Notes: generated by a model from the sequence alone, not told the origin. A stretch of 57,087 nucleotides of DNA from JALOTE01 sp031422195 (GCA_031422195.1 JANOPZ010000093.1:1-57087), one strand, 5' to 3'; positions 39,276 to 48,452 are shown, counted from the first letter of the stretch. Numbers and translations: made by a program.

Positions 39276-41501
39276 ATGACAGCAACATCGCCAGAAATCA
39301 AGGAACTGCATTCTCAGGAACTGCATTCTCAAGTACTGCTTTCTAAAGCCGTTGGCGTTCTTGTACCCATGCCCGCCGCGCGGCCGTACACGTATGCTGT
39401 GCCGGAAGGCTGGCAAGTCGAAGTAGGCTCCATTGTCCAAGTGCCACTCGGGCCGCGCTTTGTTTCTGGCGTTGTATGGGATGGCGCAGCTGATGATGTT
39501 GACGCCAAAAAACTGAAACCGCTGGAGCGCCTGTTTGACTGTCCGCCGCTTGATGCCCCGATGCGGCGCTTTATTGAGTGGGTCGCCAATTACACGTTAA
39601 CTGCGCCGGGCCTGATTGCACGAATGGCGTTGCGAGTGCCCGCCGCTTTTGATCCTGAACCCATGATTGAAGCGCTGCAATTTACAGGCCACCGGCCATC
39701 CAAAATGACGCCGGCGCGACGTGCTGTGTTGGAATTTGTGGATGTTTCGCCCGTATGGACAAAAACAGGTCTGGCCAAAGCTGCCGGTGTTGGCAGCTCA
39801 GTCATCGACGGGCTGCATAAGGCGGGATGTTTTGAAACCATAGATTTGCCGCCACCGCCGGTGGTGCCAATGCCTGATACGTCCTACGGCCAACCGGCGT
39901 TGTCAGCCGAGCAATCCTTTGCTGCTGAACGACTTTGCGCGCTCGTCGGAAATGGTTTTGCCACGGCTTTGCTTGATGGCGTCACCGGTTCGGGTAAAAC
40001 CGAGGTCTATTTTGAAGCCATTGCTAAAGCGATTGATGCTGGCAAGCAAGCGTTGGTCTTGATCCCTGAAATCGCTTTAACCGAAGCATTTCTTGGCCGC
40101 TTTGAGGCTCGATTCGGTGGACGGCCCGCCGAATGGCATTCAGATTTGCCGCCGCGCGCCCGTGAAAAAGTCTGGCGACAGGCTGCCGAAGGGCGTATCC
40201 GCGTGGTGGCCGGCGCACGTTCCGCGCTGTTTTTACCATTCAAAGAACTTGGGCTTATCGTGGTCGACGAGGAGCATGACCCGGCCTATAAACAAGAAGA
40301 AAACGCTGTTTATCATGCCCGCGATATGGCTGTTGTGCGTGGAAGTTTGGGCAGTTTTCCGGTTATTTTAGCTTCAGCCACTCCTTCAGTTGAAACTTTG
40401 GTCAATGCACAAAGCGGGCGTTACAAACATATCTTGCTACCAGACCGTTATGGCACCGCAGAACTGCCGGATATTGCATCCATTGATATGCGCCGTCACC
40501 CGGCCCCGCGGGGCAAATTTATTTCGCCGCCACTGGATTCAGCCATTCGCGCGACGCTTGCAAAAAACGAACAATCATTGCTGTTTCTCAACCGGCGCGG
40601 CTATGCGCCGTTAACCTTATGCCGCGTGTGCGGCCACCGTTTTGAATGCAGTCACTGTTCTGCTTGGCTGGTTGAACATCGCTTCCGCAAACAACTCCAG
40701 TGTCATCATTGTGGCCACCATGAAAAATCACCGGAAGCTTGCCCGAATTGCGGTGCGCTTGACCATTTGGCGGCGTGTGGCCCTGGCGTAGAGCGTATTG
40801 CCGAAGAAGTGGCCGAAGCCTATCCCGACGCCCGGATTATCGTGCTGTCGTCCGATATAATAGGCGGCATCAAGCGATTGCGCATTGAGCTTGAAGCCAT
40901 TTCAAAAGGTGAAGCCGATATTGTGATTGGCACGCAATTGGTGGCCAAAGGCCATAATTTTCCGCTGATGAGCCTTGTTGGTGTGCTTGACGCTGATATT
41001 GGCTTGTCGAGTGCAGACCCGCGCGCGGGCGAGCGTACTTTTCAATTGCTGAGCCAGGTTACAGGTCGCGCAGGGCGCTTCGGGCTAAAAAGCCGTGGGC
41101 TCATTCAAACGTATTTACCCGACCACCCGGTCATGAAGGCAATTGTGAAAGGCGACCGCAATGCGTTTTACGAAGGTGAAATAGAATTACGCAAGCGCGC
41201 CCACATGCCGCCATTTGCAAGATTAGCCGCTATTATTATTTCCGGGGAAGACCGCCATTTGACGCAAACCCATGCGCGTTTACTGGCCAATGCTGCTGAC
41301 CGAAATTCAAACTTAAGCGTTTTAGGGCCTGCCGAAGCGCCAATGGCCATGGTCCGCGGGCGGCATCGGTTCCGGCTGCTGGTTCAAGGTCCGCGCATGG
41401 CGGATATTCAAGGGTTCATCCGTGCGATGGTTTTAGGCGGGCCGAAAATACGCGGTTCCATCAAGGTCGGCGTCGATATTGACCCGCAGAGTTTTTTATA
41501 A
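39276..41501 (+). CDS. priA: Primosomal replication helicase PriA
   Basis: Restarts stalled replication forks, 741 aa. The N-terminal DNA-binding region begins near AVGVLVPMPAARPYTYAVPEG. Walker A is GVTGSGKTEVYFEA (about 232-245), and the DEEH box is IVVDEEHDPAY. Zinc-binding Cys pairs are CRVCGHRFECSHC and CHHCGHHEKSPEACPNCG. The helicase C region has GTQLVAKGHNFP and TGRAGRFG. The first 20 residues contain a duplicated ELHSQ. The ATG at 39276 lacks a strong ribosome site. Confidence 0.97.
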   Translation: MTATSPEIKELHSQELHSQVLLSKAVGVLVPMPAARPYTYAVPEGWQVEVGSIVQVPLGPRFVSGVVWDGAADDVDAKKLKPLERLFDCPPLDAPMRRFIEWVANYTLTAPGLIARMALRVPAAFDPEPMIEALQFTGHRPSKMTPARRAVLEFVDVSPVWTKTGLAKAAGVGSSVIDGLHKAGCFETIDLPPPPVVPMPDTSYGQPALSAEQSFAAERLCALVGNGFATALLDGVTGSGKTEVYFEAIAKAIDAGKQALVLIPEIALTEAFLGRFEARFGGRPAEWHSDLPPRAREKVWRQAAEGRIRVVAGARSALFLPFKELGLIVVDEEHDPAYKQEENAVYHARDMAVVRGSLGSFPVILASATPSVETLVNAQSGRYKHILLPDRYGTAELPDIASIDMRRHPAPRGKFISPPLDSAIRATLAKNEQSLLFLNRRGYAPLTLCRVCGHRFECSHCSAWLVEHRFRKQLQCHHCGHHEKSPEACPNCGALDHLAACGPGVERIAEEVAEAYPDARIIVLSSDIIGGIKRLRIELEAISKGEADIVIGTQLVAKGHNFPLMSLVGVLDADIGLSSADPRAGERTFQLLSQVTGRAGRFGLKSRGLIQTYLPDHPVMKAIVKGDRNAFYEGEIELRKRAHMPPFARLAAIIISGEDRHLTQTHARLLANAADRNSNLSVLGPAEAPMAMVRGRHRFRLLVQGPRMADIQGFIRAMVLGGPKIRGSIKVGVDIDPQSFL
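39302..39331 (+). repeat. 15-bp tandem duplication in the start of priA
   Basis: GGAACTGCATTCTCA occurs twice in tandem (39302-39316, 39317-39331), encoding ELHSQ twice, with a worn third copy after it. The frame is kept. It lies before the conserved domain, so it is probably harmless. Confidence 0.85.
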
Positions 41502-41629
41502 ATGCTCTCTTTTTGAGATAGTTCGATTCTGAAAATTATTCATCGTCATTTTACGATTGAAGAGTGCGCAGGCAAGGCCTACATAACTCTCGTCCCGTGC
41601 GTTTTGCGCCCTCAAATTCTGAGAACCCC

Positions 41630-42340
41630 ATGTCCGATCTTTCCCAATTTCCCATTACCGGCAAATGGCCGGCCAAAAACCCAAATATTCTTCAGTTTTA
41701 TTCCTTGGCCACACCAAACGGCATTAAAGTTTCCGCGATGCTCGAAGAAACAGGTTTAGCCTATGAGGCGCATCTGGTGGACTTTGGCACAAATGATCAG
41801 ACGACACCTGAGTTTATGTCGCTCAACCCCAATAATAAAATCCCGGCGATTATCGACCCGAACGGCCCCAACGGTATGCCATTGGGCGTTTGGGAGTCTG
41901 GCGCAATCATGGTTTATTTGGGGGAAAAAACGGGTAAATTTTTACCGTCCGACGCTGCAAAGAAAGCCGAAACACTGCAATGGCTGTTTTGGCAAGTTGG
42001 CGGTTTTGGCCCAATGCTTGGCCAGCTTGGCTACTTCCACACGTTTGCCGGCAAAGAAATCGAAGATCAGCGCCCAAAACAACGTTATATTGATGAAGCA
42101 AAGCGTTTGTTCACCCTGCTGGAAAAACATCTCAGCGATAAAGAGTTTGTCGCCGCCGGTGAATATACAATTGCTGATATGGCAATTTGGCCGTGGATCA
42201 ACACATTTTACGGCTTCTATAAAGCAGGCTCTTTAATTGGTGACGAAGCAGCATATCCGCATGTGAGGGCCTATTTGGCTCGCTCATTGGCGCGTCCTTT
42301 ATCTGCCAAAGCGGTCAATATTCCAGCGCGTGCCGCCTGA
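41630..42340 (+). CDS. Glutathione S-transferase, Nu-class (YfcG/YghU-like)
   Basis: 236-aa cytosolic thiol transferase. The N-terminal thioredoxin fold has LYSLATPNGIKVSAMLEE-like text (FYSLATPNGIKVSAMLEE), LNPNNKIPAIID and ESGAIMVYLGEKTG. The C-terminal helical domain has FVAAGEYTIADMAIWPWI. ATP-like Thr-Pro-Asn-Gly is the usual Nu-class active-site area. ATG 41630 is chosen from the family start. A terminator follows at 42355. Confidence 0.92.
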   Translation: MSDLSQFPITGKWPAKNPNILQFYSLATPNGIKVSAMLEETGLAYEAHLVDFGTNDQTTPEFMSLNPNNKIPAIIDPNGPNGMPLGVWESGAIMVYLGEKTGKFLPSDAAKKAETLQWLFWQVGGFGPMLGQLGYFHTFAGKEIEDQRPKQRYIDEAKRLFTLLEKHLSDKEFVAAGEYTIADMAIWPWINTFYGFYKAGSLIGDEAAYPHVRAYLARSLARPLSAKAVNIPARAA

Positions 42341-42354
42341 ACATCATTAAACTG

Positions 42355-42380
42355 GGGCCAGAAAAAATCTGGCCCTTTTT
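42355..42380 (+). terminator. Rho-independent terminator after GST gene
   Basis: GGGCCAGA (42355-42362), loop of five A, TCTGGCCC (42368-42375), then five T. It lies between two convergent genes and works mainly for the plus strand. Confidence 0.9.
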
Positions 42381-42381
42381 C

Positions 42382-43479
42382 TCAATCAATCGCTTCCATA
42401 TGATATCCGGCATCGCGCAATTGCTGAATGACGCCGAGTTTACCCGGCAAATGCAAAGCCCCTATTGCAACAAACACGCCCCCTTTGGCCAAATGTTCCG
42501 GCAATCGGCTGACCATGGTTGTGTTTCGGTTGGTGATCATTTTTTCTTCAAACGCTGCTTGGGCTTCAAAATCTGTTTTTGCTTCTTCACTGGTAATGGC
42601 TTCAAGCGCCGTACTTAACGACGGCATAATGCGGGCGGTATCGCCTTTGGCATAAAGTGCCAGCATGGTTTCAAAAACGTCATCGGTGATGTCCCCCATA
42701 CGCAATGTTTCAACAAGGCCTTTAATGTGATCTTTCATAGGCAAGGAAGCCATGGCGCTGATCTGCTCTTCCATGGTTTCAAGGCCTGACACTGGTTTAC
42801 CTGCAGCCTTCGCGCGGGTGGCAAGGTTGATATCCAATATTTCAATACCATCAGCTTTTCGTGACGCTTCGCACGCCGGTGTCGACAACATAGCCGCCAG
42901 CATCCATGGTTTTATGGTTTTAACGGCTGCCAACGGCATTCCTCGTTTGGTCAGCGCCTCATTCACCATTGAAAGGTCATTGACAGGGATAAGCTGTTCC
43001 AGATTGCCGCCATCTGTAAACATCACAAGATCCGGCCGCTTCATCATCGCTGCCGATGCTTTGGCAGGATCGAGCACGTCTGTCGTCTCAATCACCAAGA
43101 ATTGAGACCCGTCAAAGGCCTTTTGCACTTTGGCCGGTAAATTAAGCACACGCGGGTCTGTTACATGCATTGTGCCAAACAAAAACGAGTCCGGCAAACC
43201 TTGCTTGCCGATACGCCACAAGATGCCGTTTCCATTGGGAATGGCAGCAGCTTCTGTGTCGATTTTTGCGAGCAGGTTCTGATCTGTAAGTCCGGTCAAA
43301 AGATTGGTGCCGCCACAGGTTTCTGCGGCGTAGACTGGCTTTACCGTCAACACTGCAAAACCGAAAAATAAAGCAACCATCATCCCGGTCAAAACCGAAA
43401 TGCCAGCAATCAGGCGGTCGCCATAATGATCCAGCTTTTCATGGAAAGACGGGTTGGTCCAATTGGCAATCAGGTTCAT
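42382..43479 (-). CDS. TraB/GumN family protein
   Basis: 365 aa with one membrane segment near residues 27-49 (SVLTGMMVALFFGFAVL). The TraB/GumN fold follows: GNGILWRIGKQGLPDSFLFG, TMHVTDPRV and GGVFVAIGALHLPGKLGVIQ. Members show conserved GxxH and Glu suggestive of a metalloprotease. Function in this organism unknown. Second in an operon with xerC, 12 bp apart. Confidence 0.88.
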   Translation of the reverse strand: MNLIANWTNPSFHEKLDHYGDRLIAGISVLTGMMVALFFGFAVLTVKPVYAAETCGGTNLLTGLTDQNLLAKIDTEAAAIPNGNGILWRIGKQGLPDSFLFGTMHVTDPRVLNLPAKVQKAFDGSQFLVIETTDVLDPAKASAAMMKRPDLVMFTDGGNLEQLIPVNDLSMVNEALTKRGMPLAAVKTIKPWMLAAMLSTPACEASRKADGIEILDINLATRAKAAGKPVSGLETMEEQISAMASLPMKDHIKGLVETLRMGDITDDVFETMLALYAKGDTARIMPSLSTALEAITSEEAKTDFEAQAAFEEKMITNRNTTMVSRLPEHLAKGGVFVAIGALHLPGKLGVIQQLRDAGYHMEAID

Positions 43480-43491
43480 ATTTGGCTCCGC

Positions 43492-44472
43492 TTAAATCGA
43501 AGGAACAGTGGCGCGCGGATGTGCAGCACGCCATGAACTCAAAAGATGGGCTCCATCAACGCCGGTATAAATTTGCGTGGTGGACAGACTGGCATGGCCG
43601 AGCAACTCTTGGATCGAGCGCAAGTCAGCGCCGCCGGCCAGAAGATGGGTTGCAAACGAGTGACGCAAGGCATGCGGTGTTGCCGTATCCGGCAGATTTA
43701 ATGCGCCTCGCATCACCCGCATATCGCGTTGAATTACCGCCGGATTAAGCGGCCCGCTTTTGGCGCCGCGAAACAGGGGCTCGGCGGTTTTTAGAAAAAA
43801 CGGGCAAATATCGCGATAGTGTTTCATGGATGCCGCAACGGCCGGCAGTAAAGGGACGATTCTGGTTTTGCCGCCTTTACCAGTGATACGCAGGCTGTTC
43901 GTGGCAGCGTCAAGCATTGCAGGCGTCAAGCTCAGGGCTTCTGAAATGCGCAAACCGCAGCCGTAAAGCAAGCCATAGAGCGCGGCATTACGCGCGCCAA
44001 TCCACGGCTCTTCGGCGATCACCGCTTCGCCGCGTGACAAGGCAAGCGCATCTGTTGCGGTCAAGGGTTTTGGCAGCGATTTGGGTTGTTTGGGCGAGCG
44101 CACCGCAATAGCCGCCGCTGCACCGGCTTCGCCTGCCCGATCAAGAAACCGCATCATTGAGCGTATGGCCGCTAAGCTACGCGCCAAGCTGCGTGGGCCA
44201 ATATCTTTGGTGCGGCGGCTGGCAAGAAACGAACGGTAATCGGCCACGCGCAAAACGCCAAGGTCACTGGCTTCGGGTTCTTTGCCAATATGGCCGCTCA
44301 GAAAAATAAGAAATTGCCGCGTATCACGCTCATAAGCCTCAACTGTTTTTCCACTCAAACGGCGTTCAAGTGCAAGCCCGCTAAGCCACGCATTGCGCAG
44401 CTTTGTTAAGCGCGGACCCATTGGGATAAGTGGCAAATTTAGATCAGACATAACCCGAAATAGCGCAGCCAT
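43492..44472 (-). CDS. xerC: Tyrosine recombinase XerC
   Basis: 326 aa; resolves chromosome dimers with XerD at dif. N-terminal SAM-like domain: LERRLSGKTVEAYERDTRQFL. Catalytic: Arg in GCGLRISEAL, Lys in GKGGKTRIVP, HALRHSFATHLL (H, R), LGHASLSTTQIY (H, Tyr). Start ATG 44472; ATG 44451 also possible. Not part of the mobile element: no att repeats are found here. Confidence 0.95.
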   Translation of the reverse strand: MAALFRVMSDLNLPLIPMGPRLTKLRNAWLSGLALERRLSGKTVEAYERDTRQFLIFLSGHIGKEPEASDLGVLRVADYRSFLASRRTKDIGPRSLARSLAAIRSMMRFLDRAGEAGAAAAIAVRSPKQPKSLPKPLTATDALALSRGEAVIAEEPWIGARNAALYGLLYGCGLRISEALSLTPAMLDAATNSLRITGKGGKTRIVPLLPAVAASMKHYRDICPFFLKTAEPLFRGAKSGPLNPAVIQRDMRVMRGALNLPDTATPHALRHSFATHLLAGGADLRSIQELLGHASLSTTQIYTGVDGAHLLSSWRAAHPRATVPSI

Positions 44473-44531
44473 GTTTAAGCCAGGTTACCGGAACTGTTTT
44501 CTTTCGATCAAATCATCGCTAACGTCATATT

Positions 44532-45086
44532 ATGAGCGAAAAAACAAACATGATGGTGGTGATGGCCCAAATTGGCCGCGCCCATGGTCTAAAAGGCGAA
44601 GTCCACGCCCAAAGCTTTACCGCTGATCCGCTGGCATTGACCGATTATGGTGATTTGACGGATGCCAAAGGGCGTATTTTCAAGATTTCCGCTATCCGGG
44701 CGCAGGGCAATGGTCTGGTGTTGCGTTTGGCAGGCATTGCGACCCGCGAAGCTGCTGAAGCGCTGAACGGGATTGAGTTGTTGTTGCCGCGTGAGGCACT
44801 GCCCCAAACAGAAGGCGAAGATGATTTTTATTATGCCGATTTAATCGGTCTTGATGGTGTCGCGTTAGACGGTATTGTCCTCGGAAAAATCCTGGCCGTC
44901 CATAATTTTGGGGCGGGTGACATGTTAGAAATGCGACTGACAAACGGCAAATCGGTTTATGTGCCGTTTACCAAAGCGGCTGTTCCAATGGTTTCAGTCA
45001 AGGCTGGTACTGTGTCGATTGATCCTGAAGCTGCTGGCCTTCTTAAAGACGAGGACCCTGAACCCGGTGAGGAGCAAGTTCCATGA
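44532..45086 (+). CDS. rimM: 16S rRNA processing protein RimM
   Basis: Helps mature the 30S head domain, 184 aa. N-term AQIGRAHGLKGEVHAQSFTADP; C-terminal PRC barrel FYYADLIGLDGVALDG. The ATGA overlap with trmD couples the two. First of rimM-trmD-rplS. Confidence 0.97.
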   Translation: MSEKTNMMVVMAQIGRAHGLKGEVHAQSFTADPLALTDYGDLTDAKGRIFKISAIRAQGNGLVLRLAGIATREAAEALNGIELLLPREALPQTEGEDDFYYADLIGLDGVALDGIVLGKILAVHNFGAGDMLEMRLTNGKSVYVPFTKAAVPMVSVKAGTVSIDPEAAGLLKDEDPEPGEEQVP

Positions 45087-45823
45087 GCAGTTTTAAGGCC
45101 ACAATTGTTACGCTTTATCCGGAAATGTTCCCCGGAACGCTCGGTCAAGCCCTTGCAGGCAAAGCATTGGCACAAAACATCTGGCAGCTTGAAACAGTGC
45201 AAATCCGCGATTTTGCATTTGATAAACATCGTTCAGTTGATGATACACCAGCCGGTGGCGGCGCTGGCATGGTGCTGCGCGCTGATGTTTTGGCAAAAGC
45301 CATTGATCATGCCTCGCTAGATCATGCCTCACTTGATCATGCCTCGCTTGATCATGCCTCGCTTGGGCATGATAGCCGCCCGCGCCTGTTGATGAGTCCG
45401 CGCGGTAAGCCGCTCAGCCAAGAAGACGTCCGGCTCTATGCCGAAACAGGCGGCGTCGTGATTGTTTGCGGGCGCTTTGAGGGAATTGACCAACGTGTCA
45501 TTGACAATCGTAATCTCATTGAGGTTTCGATCGGCGACTATATTTTATCGGGTGGCGAAGTGGCTGCGCAAGTGCTGCTCGATGCTATCATCCGCCTGCT
45601 GCCGGGTGTCATGGGCAATGACCAATCGGGAACACATGAAAGTTTCGAGAATAGCCTTTTGGAGCATCCGCATTACACGCGCCCCCAAATATTTGAAGGC
45701 GTCGCCATTCCGGAAGTGTTGACCTCTGGCAACCATGCAGCGATTGAAAAATGGCGGCGGTTGGAAGCCGAAAAGCTGACACGTAAAAAACGCCCCGATT
45801 TGCTGGATGAGGCGGAAAATTAA
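45083..45823 (+). CDS. trmD: tRNA (guanine-37-N1)-methyltransferase TrmD, with in-frame repeat
   Basis: SPOUT methyltransferase, 246 aa. The knot is formed by IVCGRFEGIDQR and SIGDYILSGGEVAA; C-terminal domain LLEHPHYTRPQIFEG. Between AGGGAGMVLRADVLAKAI and RPRLLMSPRGKPL, where relatives carry a short segment, four copies of DHASL are inserted. The flanks of the SAM site and catalytic Asp are intact, so activity is likely retained. Coupled with rimM. Confidence 0.97.
   Translation: MSSFKATIVTLYPEMFPGTLGQALAGKALAQNIWQLETVQIRDFAFDKHRSVDDTPAGGGAGMVLRADVLAKAIDHASLDHASLDHASLDHASLGHDSRPRLLMSPRGKPLSQEDVRLYAETGGVVIVCGRFEGIDQRVIDNRNLIEVSIGDYILSGGEVAAQVLLDAIIRLLPGVMGNDQSGTHESFENSLLEHPHYTRPQIFEGVAIPEVLTSGNHAAIEKWRRLEAEKLTRKKRPDLLDEAEN
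45305..45364 (+). repeat. In-frame 15-bp tandem repeat within trmD
   Basis: Four units of GATCATGCCTCGCTT (first ends in A, second has A for G) at 45305-45319, 45320-45334, 45335-45349 and 45350-45364, with a worn fifth start (GGGCAT). Each encodes DHASL. A multiple of three keeps the frame. Confidence 0.95.
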
Positions 45824-46024
45824 TCCGGTGTTGATTCCGGTTTGCACTTCGTGTATCCGCCCCAAATCCGATCTGAAAAATCAGACGGTTTACGAAGACG
45901 ACCCCACAATAATGAATGAACGCGTGAAACCGACCGACCGGGTCTGCCCGGTTCCTGAACATGGCAAAAGCTAAGATCAGGTGAGGCGCTCTGGCGGTTC
46001 GACAAAACCGAAGTGGTACGACGA

Positions 46025-46576
46025 ATGAAAAATATTATTGAAGAGCTCGAAGCCGAGCAGCGCGCCAAGATTGAAGCCAAACGTGTTTTGCCGGTGTTTA
46101 ACCCTGGTGATACTGTTCGTGTTTTTGTGCGCGTGGTTGAAGGCACACGCTCGCGTTTGCAGGCCTATGAAGGCGTTTGCATTGCCCGTTCTGGCGGTGG
46201 CCTCCATGAAAGTTTTACAGTGCGCAAACTGTCTTATGGCGAAGGCGTGGAACGTGTGTTCCCGGTTTACTCGCCGCAGGTTGAAGCTGTTGAAGTTGTG
46301 CGCCGTGGCAAAGTACGCCGCGCCAAATTGTACTATCTGCGCGGCCTCACCGGCAAAGCAGCCCGTATTTCTGAAAACACTAATATTCGTTCGCGCAAAC
46401 TGAACGACGCCGAGCGTAAGGTTGCCGCCGAACAAAAAGCGGCCTTGGCTGCTGATAAGGCCGCTGCAACAGCGGAACTCGCCCGCGCTAAAGCTGAAGC
46501 AACAGCTGCCGCAGAAGCCGCATTGGCCGCTGAGGAAGAAGCAATCCGCAATAAATCAGCTGATCCATTAGGCTAA
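46025..46576 (+). CDS. rplS: 50S ribosomal protein L19
   Basis: 183 aa. Core: GDTVRVFVRVVEGTRSRLQ, VCIARSGGG, SFTVRKLSYGEGVERVFPVYSP, RRGKVRRAKLYYLRG. An Ala/Glu/Lys-rich C-terminal tail (about residues 130-183) extends it, as in many alphaproteobacteria. ATG 46025 is the family start. A terminator follows. Confidence 0.97.
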   Translation: MKNIIEELEAEQRAKIEAKRVLPVFNPGDTVRVFVRVVEGTRSRLQAYEGVCIARSGGGLHESFTVRKLSYGEGVERVFPVYSPQVEAVEVVRRGKVRRAKLYYLRGLTGKAARISENTNIRSRKLNDAERKVAAEQKAALAADKAAATAELARAKAEATAAAEAALAAEEEAIRNKSADPLG

Positions 46577-46602
46577 GCTGCTTGCTTTGAATTGATGAAA
46601 GA

Positions 46603-46626
46603 GGGTCGCATTTGCGGCCCTTTTTT
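46603..46626 (+). terminator. Rho-independent terminator after rplS
   Basis: GGGTCGC (46603-46609), ATTT loop, GCGGCCC (46614-46620, one G-T pair), six T. Confidence 0.9.
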
Positions 46627-46744
46627 ACGGCAGCAGAGAATCAAAGATCAGCCCCCTTGCGCGTTTTGTTTGCCGCCTTATGAATAATCCATCCGGATTT
46701 TATCCGTACCCATTTTCATCCCTGAACCTGACAGGACAAAACAC

Positions 46745-47539
46745 ATGAATTTCATCAAAACATTGGCGTTTGCCGCCACAGCCATGTTTGCCGCAGGCAC
46801 ATCATTGGCCGCTGAAATGCCAGACCTTAAAGGCGAAAAAGTCGTCGTCGTTACCGAAAATGCCTATCCGCCGTTACAATTCATCGATCCTAAAACCAAC
46901 AACCAAATCGGGTGGGAATATGATGCGATGGCTGAACTGGCCAAACGCCTTAATTTTGCGGTCGAATATCAGAATATTTCTTGGGATGCGATGATCCCGG
47001 CGGTGTCCGAAGGCCAATTCCAAATTGGCATGACCGGCATCACCATTAAAGACGACCGCAAGGAAAAGGTCGACTTCTCCGACAGTTATATGACGTCAGA
47101 AAGCTTCATGCTGGTGCGCGGTGATGAAGCCCGCTTTACCGATTCTAAAACCTTTGGCGCTTTTGCTGAAGGCTTGGTCGGCGCGCAAGCCGGTACAACA
47201 CCGTTTTATACTGCCGTTTATTCCGTGCTTGACGGCAATGAACAGAACCCCCGCATCAAACTGTTTGAAACCTTTGGCGCTTCTGTTGAAGCTTTGAAAA
47301 CAGGTGATGTCGACACAATTCTCACAGATGGCACCGCAGGCAAAGGCTATGTTGAAGCCTCCGGTGGAAAATTGAAGATGATCGGCGAGGCGCTCGGTAC
47401 CGAAGAGTTCGGGTTTATCTTCCCGAAAGGCTCAGCCCTGGTTGCCCCGATCAATGCTGGCATTGCTTCCATGAAGGCTGACGGCACAATTGATGCGCTG
47501 AATAAAAAATGGTTCCTTGATTACAAAGTCGGCCAATAA
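46745..47539 (+). CDS. Amino-acid ABC transporter substrate-binding protein (family 3)
   Basis: 264-aa periplasmic protein. Signal peptide LAFAATAMFAAGTSLAA. The mature part has the family 3 features ENAYPPLQFIDPKTN, GWEYDAMAELAKRLN, IGMTGITIKDDRKEKVDFSD and VDTILTDGTAGKGYV. Binds a polar or other amino acid. Followed by a terminator and the permease. Confidence 0.93.
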   Translation: MNFIKTLAFAATAMFAAGTSLAAEMPDLKGEKVVVVTENAYPPLQFIDPKTNNQIGWEYDAMAELAKRLNFAVEYQNISWDAMIPAVSEGQFQIGMTGITIKDDRKEKVDFSDSYMTSESFMLVRGDEARFTDSKTFGAFAEGLVGAQAGTTPFYTAVYSVLDGNEQNPRIKLFETFGASVEALKTGDVDTILTDGTAGKGYVEASGGKLKMIGEALGTEEFGFIFPKGSALVAPINAGIASMKADGTIDALNKKWFLDYKVGQ

Positions 47540-47586
47540 GCCTGCTGACTGTGTGCTTTTTGCCCAAAAGACTTGAAACAATGAAT

Positions 47587-47616
47587 GCGGCTCTGCGTTT
47601 TGCAGGGCCGCTTTTT
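47587..47616 (+). terminator. Terminator between binding-protein and permease genes
   Basis: GCGGCTCTGC (47587-47596), loop GTTTT, GCAGGGCCGC (47602-47611, one mismatch), five T. It lies 47 bp after the binding-protein stop and just before the permease start, so it likely lets only part of transcription through. Confidence 0.85.
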
Positions 47617-47642
47617 GTTCCAACCAACTAAGGGTAACGTCA

Positions 47643-48452
47643 TTGATTCCATCAACCACCCAAGACAATGACTTTCCCTATTGGCTGGTCGCAGTCATTA
47701 TGATCGGGCTTTGGCTGGGTTATGTCATTTATACCAATGATATCTATGCCCAAGTGTTTGATAAAATAACCAATGGCATAAGCATCACCATTTTTGTCAC
47801 AGTCATCGGCTTTACTTTCGCTTCAACCATTGGGTTGGGTTTGGCCGTGATGAGCCTGTCGCGGTTTATCGTGTTGCGCCAATTGGCACGCTTATACATT
47901 GAAATCATCCGTGGCTTACCCATCATCGTGCTGCTGTTTTTTATTGCTTTTGCCGCGACGCCGGGTCTCGTTTGGATGGCAAACCTAATCACTGCGCCGC
48001 TGCAAGCCGCCGGAGTGATGGACGCCATCACCATCCGGGATTTTTCATTATTGGCGCGGGCTGTTTTTGCCCTGATGATCGGCTATTCAGCTTTTATTGC
48101 CGAGATCTTCAGGGCCGGTATTCAGTCAGTTGATAAAGGGCAGATTGAAGCCGCCAAGGCTTTGGGATTATCAAGCTGGCAACGCTTCCGGTTAATCGTT
48201 TTTCCGCAAGCCATCCGAACCATTTTGCCACCGCTCGGCAATGATTTTGTGGCTATGGTCAAAGATTCGTCGTTGGTATCGGTTTTGGGCGTTGCCGATA
48301 TTACCCAATTGGCCAAGGTCTATGCAGCCGGATCGTTTCGCTACCTCGAGACCTATTCAATCGCGGCTTATGTCTATTTGATTTTGACGATCGGCCTTTC
48401 ACTGGCGCTTCGCAGTTTGGAAAAACGCATGCGGCAAAGCCAGCAAAGATAA
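47643..48452 (+). CDS. Amino-acid ABC transporter permease (HisM/GlnP type)
   Basis: 269 aa with about five or six TM helices. The coupling loop is EAAKALGLSSWQRFRLIVFPQAI (EAA---G---------I-FP). Start TTG 47643, with AAGGG about 8 bases upstream. No ATPase gene follows, since the next gene is on the other strand. It must share an ATPase encoded elsewhere. Confidence 0.92.
   Translation: MIPSTTQDNDFPYWLVAVIMIGLWLGYVIYTNDIYAQVFDKITNGISITIFVTVIGFTFASTIGLGLAVMSLSRFIVLRQLARLYIEIIRGLPIIVLLFFIAFAATPGLVWMANLITAPLQAAGVMDAITIRDFSLLARAVFALMIGYSAFIAEIFRAGIQSVDKGQIEAAKALGLSSWQRFRLIVFPQAIRTILPPLGNDFVAMVKDSSLVSVLGVADITQLAKVYAAGSFRYLETYSIAAYVYLILTIGLSLALRSLEKRMRQSQQR

Noticed and set aside
43492..44472. 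xerC as a second mobile-element integrase
   Set aside because: All features match host XerC, no att repeats flank it, and it sits in an ordinary operon.
45305..45364. Repeat array as a CRISPR
   Set aside because: Units are 15 bp, directly adjacent with no spacers, and in frame inside trmD.
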